From: Acidobacteriota bacterium
GTDB taxonomy: Bacteria; Acidobacteriota; UBA890; WLXD01
Length of the DNA stretch: 56,335 bases
Direction of reading: 5' to 3'
Assembly: GCA_029263335.1 (NCBI GenBank)
Contig: JAJCXS010000128.1
Coordinates: 1 to 56,335 of the forward strand
The notes below the pieces were generated by a model. The model had not been told where the DNA came from, made no database searches, and saw only the letters and a list, made by a program, of their open reading frames with translations. The stretch's first letter is position 1; the number at the start of each line of letters is the position of its first letter. Positions 17,047 through 23,638 of this stretch are shown in pieces. The position numbers and the translations under genes are program-made.

Positions 17047-17565
17047 CTAGCCTGCCTGCGGGCCGAGAATAGCGATCTCACGCTCGACCACTGCCGCACC
17101 GGCCTCGGTAAGGCGATACTCGTAGGCCCTCCCACGACGGCGACGATCCACGAGGCCCCGGGCACGTCTCAGCGCGTTGCTCACGTTGGTCCTGTACACA
17201 TGGGTAGCGCGCGCACGCTCTACCAGGAAGCGCTCGATCTCGGCGGGGGTCATCCATTCGACACCCATTTGGGTAACGACGATCTCGAGGGTGATGAGCG
17301 CTTTCTCGAGCAGCCGGCCCGGACCGGACAACGCTTTGACATACGCCCCGAGGTCGATGCCCACCCATTCGGGAGCTGCGGGAGAGGCCTCGGTAGCACT
17401 GTCCCTGCGGCGCTCAGACTCCGCACGGTCAACGCCACCCCCCAGCAGGGCGGAGAACAAGGGCACCCGATACTCCGCGGGCACTCGGTCTTCGATGGCG
17501 CCGATGAGGACCAGGGCCCTCGAGATCTCGTCGTCGTGTCCGGGCTGCTCCGGTATTGAGCTCAT
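17047..17565 (-). CDS. Winged-helix protein of unknown function
   Basis: A 172-aa protein I do not recognise. The last 75 residues (GVEWMTPAEIERFLVE, then VYRTNVSNALRRARGLVDRRRRG and AYEYRLTEAGAAVVEREI) look like a winged helix with a PadR/MarR-like wing. The first 60 residues are an acidic helical segment. It lies tail-on to parB and divergent from the gene at 17825 across a structured intergenic region, so it may regulate that region. A partition-accessory role is possible only from position. Confidence 0.65.
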   Translation of the reverse strand: MSSIPEQPGHDDEISRALVLIGAIEDRVPAEYRVPLFSALLGGGVDRAESERRRDSATEASPAAPEWVGIDLGAYVKALSGPGRLLEKALITLEIVVTQMGVEWMTPAEIERFLVERARATHVYRTNVSNALRRARGLVDRRRRGRAYEYRLTEAGAAVVEREIAILGPQAG

Positions 17566-17591
17566 GCCTACTGCCGTCCTATGGATGGTGC

Positions 17592-17600
17592 TGTGGATAA
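17592..17600 (-). other. Perfect DnaA box (TTATCCACA on the minus strand)
   Basis: TGTGGATAA on the plus strand is the reverse complement of consensus TTATCCACA. It is the only such box seen in this intergenic region. It sits 27 bp upstream of the start of the winged-helix gene, about 0.8 kb from parAB. Confidence 0.5.
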
Positions 17601-17624
17601 CCTGTGCCGATCAGTGTCTGAAAA

Positions 17625-17710
17625 CCACCCAGGTAGCCCCCTTTGGGGAGATAACACCGCGAACACTGACTGCCTCATGGTGTCAGGAAGCTAACGCGCC
17701 GCCTGGGTGG
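17625..17710. repeat. Nested inverted repeats between divergent genes
   Basis: Outer arms CCACCCAGG (17625-17633) and CCTGGGTGG (17702-17710) enclose a CCCC-TTT-GGGG hairpin (17638-17648) and shorter stems ACACC/GGTGT (17654-17658 and 17679-17683) and CTGAC/GTCAG (17666-17670 and 17682-17686). The density of symmetry suggests protein binding or an RNA/DNA structure. Confidence 0.4.
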
Positions 17711-17724
17711 GTGTGCAAAACCTG

Positions 17725-17782
17725 TTGGTAACTACAATACGAATTCAATACGATGAAGATATATTAAGCATATAATAGTGGG
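17725..17782. other. AT-rich tract with direct repeats CAATACGA
   Basis: About 58 bp of clearly AT-rich DNA in a GC-rich window. CAATACGA occurs at 17735-17742 and 17746-17753, an 11-bp period or about one helical turn, followed by ATATATTAAGCATATAAT. It could be a DNA-unwinding element, a divergent promoter/operator, or both. Confidence 0.45.
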
Positions 17783-17811
17783 GACACTGCCGCCATGCCC
17801 GCACGGAACCC

Positions 17812-17817
17812 CTATAA
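17812..17817 (+). promoter_or_regulatory. -10 box TATAAT 7 nt before ATG 17825 (leaderless type)
   Basis: The consensus -10 ends 7 nt before the ATG at 17825, and no Shine-Dalgarno is present. Transcription would begin at or next to the start codon. Similar geometry is seen at 32445-32450 and 48414-48419. Confidence 0.5.
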
Positions 17818-17824
17818 TCGGCCC

Positions 17825-18457
17825 ATGAGTGCATCGCGATCGACGCAGCCACAACGGGCTAACCTACGATTCTGCAAGGCTTTCTTCGAGATCGAGGACG
17901 GCCCGGCCACACACGCACGCCTGCTCGCGACCGGCGCGCAGGAACTGGTGGCGCATACGAATCAGCGGTGGTACTTGTGGAATCCACCCGAGGCCGACAC
18001 CGCGCAGACCTTTCTGGTGCGGACCCGGGGCCTTCGACTTGTGCTGGAGGGCCCGGATCCTGCAGCCGTCGGGCGCGCCTGGCGACAGTTGGACGAACAA
18101 CTCCTGCCCGCCGCGCGTGCCCGGGTGGCGGTGGGCGACGATCTTTCGCGGTTTCTGCCCAAACCTCGCCGTAAGACTGCCGATCGTCCGGAGAGTTTTT
18201 CGCCCGAACACGAGGCGCGCGTGCTCGCAGAGTTCCATGCGGCGCTGTGCGTGCGCTGGGCCGATGCCCCCCAGCAGCGGCTCAACGGCATGACACCACG
18301 TGAAGCCGCCGCGGACCAGGCTGGACAGTCGTTGTTGGACGAGCTGCTTCGCCGCATGCGCATTGTCGAGGAGGAGAGGTGCTCTCGGGGTATGCCCGCG
18401 GTATCCGTCGACGCGCTCGAACGCTCCGTGTTTTGCATCGATGACTTGGAGACATGA
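17825..18457 (+). CDS. Hypothetical protein with a C-terminal LNGMTPREAA motif
   Basis: A 210-aa protein. The C-terminal part (about 120-180) reads HAALCVRWADAPQQRLNGMTPREAA followed by LLDELLRRM. This resembles a motif found at the C-terminus of Xre/MbcA/ParS-like and SEC-C-associated proteins (W.d.P...L.G.TPREA), but I cannot assign a family firmly. The N-terminal half has a strand segment (LVRTRGLRLVLEG) then a helix. I choose ATG 17825 because of the TATAAT just upstream; ATG 17795 would add ten residues and place the -10 inside the gene. Its TGA overlaps the ATG of the P1 peptidase (ATGA). Confidence 0.65.
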   Translation: MSASRSTQPQRANLRFCKAFFEIEDGPATHARLLATGAQELVAHTNQRWYLWNPPEADTAQTFLVRTRGLRLVLEGPDPAAVGRAWRQLDEQLLPAARARVAVGDDLSRFLPKPRRKTADRPESFSPEHEARVLAEFHAALCVRWADAPQQRLNGMTPREAAADQAGQSLLDELLRRMRIVEEERCSRGMPAVSVDALERSVFCIDDLET

Positions 18458-19614
18458 AGGCCCTCGCTCGCGCCGCCATCGTCGTCTGCTGTGCGGCCAC
18501 CGTGCCGCTGGCCGGGCAGGAGAGTCATCGCGGGCGAATACGTGACTACGGAGTCGTTCCCGGCGTACTGCCCGCCGGGCCCGAGAACGCGATCACGGAC
18601 GTAGACGGAGTCCACGTTGGTCACACCACGGTGCGATCAGCGCCGACCATCAACACCGGCGTGACCGCCATCCTGCCCCACAGCGGCAACCTCTTCGCCG
18701 ACAAGGTGCCGGCGGCAATCTTCGTGGCCAACGGGTTTGGGAAGTTGACCGGCATCAGCCAGGTGCAGGAGTTGGGCACGCTGGAAACGCCGATCATTCT
18801 CACCGGAACATTGAGCGTGCCCCGAGCGGCCGACGCCTTGATCAGCTACATGCTCGCGCTGCCCGGCAACGAGGAGGTGCGCTCAGTCAACCCGGTCGTT
18901 GGTGAGACCAACGACGGCTACCTGAGCGACATTCGGGCGCGCCCCATCAACCAGGACCACGTTCTCGACGCGATCCGCGGCGCGCGCCGAGGCGCCGTGG
19001 AGGAGGGCAGTGTCGGCGCCGGCACGGGCACGGTCGCCTTCGGCTTCAAGGGCGGAATCGGCACGGCATCGAGGAGGCTGCCGGCGCAGCTCGGGGGATG
19101 GACCGTCGGGGCGCTGGTACAGACCAACTTCGGCGGAGTTTTGCAGATCGCCGGGGCCCCCGTGGGAGTGAAGCTTGGCCAACACTACCTGCGCTCGCAA
19201 CTTGGCGCGCCGCCCCAGGGTGCACTGGAGACACCCGACGGCTCGTGCATGATCGTGGTGGCGACGGACGCCCCCATTGACGCAGCCAACCTCGAGAGAC
19301 TGGCGCTAAGGGCGTTCATGGGAATGGCACGGACCGGGGCGTCGGGCTCCAACGGCAGCGGTGACTACGTCATAGCGTTCTCCACGCATGCTGGCCTGCG
19401 TCAGGGCGAGGTCGGTGGTCAACGGCCGCGCACGGCGCCGTTGCCGACGGCGAGCCTCTCGCCACTGTTTCTTGCCGCCATCGAGGCGGCCGAAGAGGCG
19501 ATCTACAACAGCCTCTTCGCCGCGACCGCCACCAACGGCGCACGCGGTCCGATTGAGGCTCTGCCGATCGACAGGACACTCGAAATCCTCCGCGAACACG
19601 GGCTGAGAGAGTAG
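18454..19614 (+). CDS. P1 family peptidase (DmpA/L-aminopeptidase-D-esterase type), exported
   Basis: A 386-aa Ntn-fold serine aminopeptidase precursor. Residues 1-20 are a signal peptide (ALARAAIVVCCAATVPLAG). The start of the mature chain, RIRDYGVVPGVLPAGPENAITDVDGVHVGHTTV, is diagnostic of the family. The autoprocessing nucleophile region is probably PDGSCMIVVATDAPI, where Ser follows Gly as in DmpA, and ARTGASGSNGSGDYVIAFSTH is the other conserved block. It would be cleaved into two chains in the periplasm and trim N-terminal residues from small peptides. It starts in the stop codon of the preceding gene. Confidence 0.88.
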   Translation: MKALARAAIVVCCAATVPLAGQESHRGRIRDYGVVPGVLPAGPENAITDVDGVHVGHTTVRSAPTINTGVTAILPHSGNLFADKVPAAIFVANGFGKLTGISQVQELGTLETPIILTGTLSVPRAADALISYMLALPGNEEVRSVNPVVGETNDGYLSDIRARPINQDHVLDAIRGARRGAVEEGSVGAGTGTVAFGFKGGIGTASRRLPAQLGGWTVGALVQTNFGGVLQIAGAPVGVKLGQHYLRSQLGAPPQGALETPDGSCMIVVATDAPIDAANLERLALRAFMGMARTGASGSNGSGDYVIAFSTHAGLRQGEVGGQRPRTAPLPTASLSPLFLAAIEAAEEAIYNSLFAATATNGARGPIEALPIDRTLEILREHGLRE

Positions 19615-19760
19615 CGGCCCGCGCTTCGTGTCCCGCTGTCCCTACCGTCAGCACGCCGCATCCGCGCGCTGTCCCCGATGCGAAGCGCCGCGGTGGCCTG
19701 ATAATCTAGGCCGCTAGTCCGGCTGGCTCCGCAGGCCGGGACCCGCAAGGGGGAATCGGG

Positions 19761-20339
19761 ATGGCCTTGGACAGTAGCGTTCTGGTGCTCAACCGGCTGT
19801 GGCAGGCGGTCAACGTCGTCAGCGCTCGGCGGGCGCTGGCACTCGTGTACGTTGGCCGGGGCAGGGCAGTCGGCGACGACTACACGGTCTACTCCTGGAG
19901 TCTGTGGGCGGAGAACCCGCTGCCCGGCACCGGCAGCACGGTGTATGTCAGCACGACCTCGGGGCCGGTACGGATTCCTCGGGTCATCCAATTGCTGGAC
20001 TATGACCGCGTGCCGCGTCCGCGGGTGAAGTTCACGCGATCCAACGTCTACCTCCGCGACCGTCATCGATGTCAATACTGCGGCAGCCGGCAGTCCGCTG
20101 CGGAACTCACGCTCGATCACGTACAACCACGATCTCGTGGCGGCCCGACAACCTGGCGCAATATCGTGGTTTCGTGCTTCGGCTGCAATTCCCGCAAAGC
20201 TGATCGCAACCCGGAGGAGGCCGGCATGCCACTACTGCGCGAGCCGCGCCCGCCGCACTGGCACCCTGCGGCCCTGCTTCGCATCGCGGAAAAGCCGCAC
20301 CCGCTCTGGCAGCCTTTTCTGGGCGGGGTCAGCAACTAG
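19761..20339 (+). CDS. HNH endonuclease
   Basis: A 192-aa protein of the widespread single-copy HNH family. Residues about 90-160 hold the fold: CQYCG zinc pair, LTLDHVQPRSRGGPTTWRNIV with the catalytic His, and CFGCNSRKAD with the second Cys pair. The N-terminal MALDSSVLVLNRLWQAVNVVS is typical of this subgroup. Substrate and cellular role are unknown. Nothing nearby suggests a restriction or homing system. GGGGGAATCGGG upstream supplies a ribosome binding site. Confidence 0.88.
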   Translation: MALDSSVLVLNRLWQAVNVVSARRALALVYVGRGRAVGDDYTVYSWSLWAENPLPGTGSTVYVSTTSGPVRIPRVIQLLDYDRVPRPRVKFTRSNVYLRDRHRCQYCGSRQSAAELTLDHVQPRSRGGPTTWRNIVVSCFGCNSRKADRNPEEAGMPLLREPRPPHWHPAALLRIAEKPHPLWQPFLGGVSN

Positions 20340-20461
20340 CTGGCCGTTGACTGAGGCCATGGGTTCCGGCCGCTCCATGCTAGTCTCGGAGACGCACTCA
20401 TCGAGATGCGTCCGGTCGCGGCACCGTGCCGGGCCTGCCCGCGCCGGCTACGCTCCGACCC

Positions 20462-20491
20462 TGTGAACCGACACCGTGTGAACGGACACTG
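20462..20491 (+). repeat. Tandem 15-bp direct repeat in the leader of the PP-loop gene
   Basis: TGTGAACCGACACCG (20462-20476) is followed directly by TGTGAACGGACACTG (20477-20491), 13 of 15 identical, ending 11 bp before ATG 20503. It may be an operator or a chance duplication. The rest of the 163-bp gap shows no gene. Confidence 0.4.
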
Positions 20492-20502
20492 CACCGATCG
20501 AT

Positions 20503-21549
20503 ATGACCGACGACAAGATTCGAGCACTGGGCCTCATGTCAGGCGGCCTCGACTCCACACTGGCAGCGAACCTCATGCAGAACTTGGGCATCGAGGTGCT
20601 CGGGCTGCACTTCTCAACGGGCTTCTGCGTCGCCGACCGCCACCGCCTGCTGGGCAACTCCAACAACCGCGACAAGCCCTATCGCAACGACGCCCTGCAC
20701 GCCGGTGCCCAACTCGAAGTCCCGGTCGAGATCATCGACATCAAGGACCGCTATCTGCCTGAGGTCGTGCTGCATCCGAAGCACGGGTACGGATCCGGCA
20801 TGAACCCTTGCATCGACTGTCGCATCTTCATGCTGCAGCGCGCCAAGGAGATCCTGCAGGAGCGCGGCTACGATTTCGTCTTTACCGGCGAGGTCCTGGG
20901 GCAGCGGCCGATGAGCCAGCGGAGACCGCCCATGCAGGCCATCGAGATCGAGGCAGGACTCGAGGGACTGCTGCTGCGGCCGCTCTCCGCTCAGGTGCTG
21001 CCAGCGACGATCCCGGAAGAGAGGGGATGGGTAGATCGCAGCAAGCTGTTTGGCATCGTCGGCCGGGGCCGGCACAAACAGATGCAGCTGGCCGACGAGT
21101 TTGGGCTGACCGACTACCCACAGCCCGCTGGCGGCTGTTGTTTCCTGCCCGACGAGAACTACGCGCGCAAGCTGCGCGACCTGCTGACCCACAACGGACC
21201 CGACGTAGACCCTGACGACATGATGTTGCTGAAAGTCGGGCGGCACTTCCGTCTAGGCGACGAGGTCAAGGTCATCGTCGGACGGCACGAGTCGGAGAAC
21301 GACTTCCTCGAGCGCTTCCGCGACGGCCGTGGCAGCGTCTGGCTCGATGCCTTCAGCTCGCCCCTGACCTTGATCGAGGGCTCGCCTTCGGCCGCCGATT
21401 TGGAATTCGCGTGCCGGATCACGGCTCGCTATAGCGCCGGCCGAACCGAGGCCGAAGTTCCCGTGCGATGGCGGCTGGACGGTCAGGAGGGACAGTTAGT
21501 GGTGCGGCCCCTCAGCGAGGACCGTCAGCTGGACGAGATTCGGATCTAG
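20503..21549 (+). CDS. PP-loop tRNA thiouridylase-like protein
   Basis: A 348-aa ATP-pyrophosphatase of the ThiI/MnmA-related group. The N-terminal PP-loop is SGGLDST (residues 13-19). Two Cys pairs are conserved in style: Cys103/Cys106 in GMNPCIDCR and Cys212/Cys213 in PAGGCCFLPD. The C-terminus lacks a THUMP domain and has a PTR/NFACT-R-like strand region (RHFRLGDEVKVIVGR). It probably adenylates a tRNA base for sulfur insertion. The target base is not readable. The TusA-like gene 18 nt downstream is the likely sulfur donor. Confidence 0.8.
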   Translation: MTDDKIRALGLMSGGLDSTLAANLMQNLGIEVLGLHFSTGFCVADRHRLLGNSNNRDKPYRNDALHAGAQLEVPVEIIDIKDRYLPEVVLHPKHGYGSGMNPCIDCRIFMLQRAKEILQERGYDFVFTGEVLGQRPMSQRRPPMQAIEIEAGLEGLLLRPLSAQVLPATIPEERGWVDRSKLFGIVGRGRHKQMQLADEFGLTDYPQPAGGCCFLPDENYARKLRDLLTHNGPDVDPDDMMLLKVGRHFRLGDEVKVIVGRHESENDFLERFRDGRGSVWLDAFSSPLTLIEGSPSAADLEFACRITARYSAGRTEAEVPVRWRLDGQEGQLVVRPLSEDRQLDEIRI

Positions 21550-21567
21550 CGGCACGACAAGGCGATC

Positions 21568-21900
21568 ATGAACTCCAAGCGCGGCTCGGGCAGCCTGCGA
21601 GGCTACGTACACGGCATTCTCGACCCGGCGCGCCTGGTCGAACTTGTCGACCACTGCGACGTTGTCGTCGAGGCGCGGGGGACGTTCTGTCCAGAGCCCG
21701 TGATTCGCATGCAGAACGCGGCGGCACTCATGTCGCCCGGACAGGTGGCAATGGTCGTGGCCGACGATGCTGGCATCGAGATCGACCTGCCGGCGTGGTG
21801 CATCAGCACACGCAACGAATACCTTGGCGTGTTGCGCGAGGAGCGCTTCTTGCGCGCGTTCATCCGTCGGGCGCCCGCGCGTACGGCCGATCAGGACTAA
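21568..21900 (+). CDS. TusA-like sulfur-carrier protein
   Basis: A 110-aa protein with the SirA/TusA fold. EARGTFCPEPVIRMQNAA carries the sulfur-accepting Cys41 in a CPxP motif, and GQVAMVVADDAGIEIDLPAWC supplies the second strand-helix unit. TusA proteins pass persulfide sulfur to thiolation enzymes. Being 18 nt downstream of the PP-loop gene, it probably serves that enzyme. The N-terminal 30 residues are an extension beyond the usual 75-80-aa TusA. Confidence 0.85.
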   Translation: MNSKRGSGSLRGYVHGILDPARLVELVDHCDVVVEARGTFCPEPVIRMQNAAALMSPGQVAMVVADDAGIEIDLPAWCISTRNEYLGVLREERFLRAFIRRAPARTADQD

Positions 21901-21928
21901 GCCGCGGACCGCACCGCGGGCCCGGCGC

Positions 21929-22240
21929 CTAGCCGTAGTGGTAGGTCACCCCGTAGCCGCCGCGGGGGTTGTTCCAGGTCGTGTAGCGCCGCGTCACCTG
22001 ACAGGTGCCGCACTCGAGACAGTCCTCGTAGTTGACGATGCAGCTGTCGTCGTCGAGGTTGTGCTTGAACACCTGCGCCGGACAAATGAACAGCACGGCC
22101 TTTTGCGGGTCGGCGCGAAACGCGTCCTGGTCGACGCTGATGTGGCTCTCGTCGGCAAAGCGTCGCTTCACCAGCGCGAGGCGCTCCTCCAGCGACATGT
22201 GAACGTGAGGCTTCAGGTATGCGCGAACGTCAATTGACAT
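21929..22240 (-). CDS. fixX: Ferredoxin-like protein FixX
   Basis: A 103-aa iron-sulfur protein paired with FixC. The C-terminal cluster motifs FICPAQVF and DCLECGTCQV match FixX and the FeS domain of ETF:quinone oxidoreductase. ATG 22240 follows a GAGGAG site and gives the natural N-terminus MSIDVRAYLKPHVHM. It is 7 bp downstream of fixC, so co-translation is likely. Together they would feed ETF electrons to quinone at the membrane. Confidence 0.9.
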   Translation of the reverse strand: MSIDVRAYLKPHVHMSLEERLALVKRRFADESHISVDQDAFRADPQKAVLFICPAQVFKHNLDDDSCIVNYEDCLECGTCQVTRRYTTWNNPRGGYGVTYHYG

Positions 22241-22247
22241 GAACTCC

Positions 22248-23552
22248 TCACAGCATCGTCTTGCGCGCACGCCACATCTGACGCGCCGCCTTGAAGAAAC
22301 TCACCTCGTCGCGAATCGTCTTCCACAACTCCTTCAGTACGTCGTCTTTGGGGGTGTCATCGAGCGTGAAGTAGCGCCGCACCAGACGGATCGCGAGGTC
22401 GGGATATTCGTTCACCATCTCGCGATTCTCGAGCAAGAAATGCACCGTGTCGCGGTACCGCTTGAGATCCTTCATCACCCAGGAGTCCTCCAGGCGCTCG
22501 CGATACTCAGCCAGCCGGGCCTTGGAGAAATCGTTGGCTTTGCGGGCCGACAGCACAGCCTCTGCGGCCGCCACACCTGAGGCCATCGCCAGGTTGGTCC
22601 CTTCGTGGTGAATCGACGGGTTCACCAGTCCGGCACAGTCCCCGATGAGCAAGAGTCCGTCTTCGTACAGATCCGAGAGTGCGTCGTAGCTATCCTCGGG
22701 GATCATCTTGGTGGCGTACTCGACCGTCTCGCCACCGCGGAGCAACGGCGCGATCATCGGATGAGCCTTGAAGTCGTCGAGCATGTCGTACGGAGCGATG
22801 TTCAGGCGCAGGTACTCCTCGATCAGGCAGCCGACGCCCACCGACAGACTGTCGTGGTTGGTATAGATGAAACCGGAACCAACCGTTCCCTTGACCGCAC
22901 CGCCGAAGTACTCGAGAGCCATCCCCTGACGACCCTCCAGGTGAAACCGGTCTTCGATGATCTCCGGAGGCAGGGCAATGACCTCCTTGACTGCGTTGAC
23001 GCGATTGCGGGGCCCCATCTGCGGCCGGAATCCCGCGCGTTCGGCAAGCAGTGCGTTGGCCCCCTCGGCGAGAATCACGACATCGGCCTCAACGTCGCCG
23101 TCCTCGCGGCCGGTCCGCACCCCCCGGACCTTGCCTTGCTCGACGATCAACTCCTCGACGTTGGTCTCACAAATAATCATGGCACCGGCTTCTTCGGCCT
23201 GTTCGGCAAACCACCTGTCCCATTTCGAACGCAACGCCGTGAACGTGTTGTTGAAGGGCGGCACGTCGAACTTCGCGCTCTTCAGGTCGAGACCGATCTG
23301 TGTGTCCTCGTCGAGCGTCAGCCAACGGCGGTTGACGATGTGCCGTTCGATGGGGGCGCGTTCCCAGAACTCGGGCAACAGGTCGTTGACCACGCTGGTG
23401 TAGAGGATGCCGCCGAACAGGTTCTTGGCGCCGGGAAAATCGCCGCGCTCCAGAACCAGTACCTCCACGCCTTCGCGGGCAAGCACGAGGGCCGCGGCGG
23501 CGCCCGCCGGACCGGCGCCAACGATTACGACTTCGAAGCGCTCATCGGACAT
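22248..23552 (-). CDS. fixC: ETF:quinone oxidoreductase flavoprotein FixC
   Basis: A 434-aa FAD protein. The N-terminal dinucleotide fold is VVIVGAGPAGAAAALVLA, followed by LERGDFPGAKNLFGG, typical of FixC. The FAD-ribityl motif is GLLLIGDCAGLVNPSIHHEGTNLAMASG. It acts with FixX as a membrane-bound acceptor of electrons from EtfAB. The partner etfAB genes are not here but 27 kb downstream. It is divergent from the VWFA gene across 86 bp. Confidence 0.93.
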   Translation of the reverse strand: MSDERFEVVIVGAGPAGAAAALVLAREGVEVLVLERGDFPGAKNLFGGILYTSVVNDLLPEFWERAPIERHIVNRRWLTLDEDTQIGLDLKSAKFDVPPFNNTFTALRSKWDRWFAEQAEEAGAMIICETNVEELIVEQGKVRGVRTGREDGDVEADVVILAEGANALLAERAGFRPQMGPRNRVNAVKEVIALPPEIIEDRFHLEGRQGMALEYFGGAVKGTVGSGFIYTNHDSLSVGVGCLIEEYLRLNIAPYDMLDDFKAHPMIAPLLRGGETVEYATKMIPEDSYDALSDLYEDGLLLIGDCAGLVNPSIHHEGTNLAMASGVAAAEAVLSARKANDFSKARLAEYRERLEDSWVMKDLKRYRDTVHFLLENREMVNEYPDLAIRLVRRYFTLDDTPKDDVLKELWKTIRDEVSFFKAARQMWRARKTML

Positions 23553-23622
23553 GGTCAGTGCACTCTCTCTGCAGCGTTAGCGGGCCCGCGTTTAGGCCCA
23601 GATTCCAGAACGGTGCAATTGC

Positions 23623-23628
23623 TATACT
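23623..23628 (+). promoter_or_regulatory. -10 box TATACT before the VWFA gene
   Basis: TATACT lies 10 nt before ATG 23639 with no Shine-Dalgarno in between. This implies a leader of only a few nucleotides. No strong -35 is seen. Confidence 0.4.
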
Positions 23629-23638
23629 CGATTCCATC

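Noticed and set aside
17566-17824. A fully fledged chromosomal oriC
   Set aside because: Only one DnaA box is seen and dnaA is not in the window. It is reported as origin-like only.
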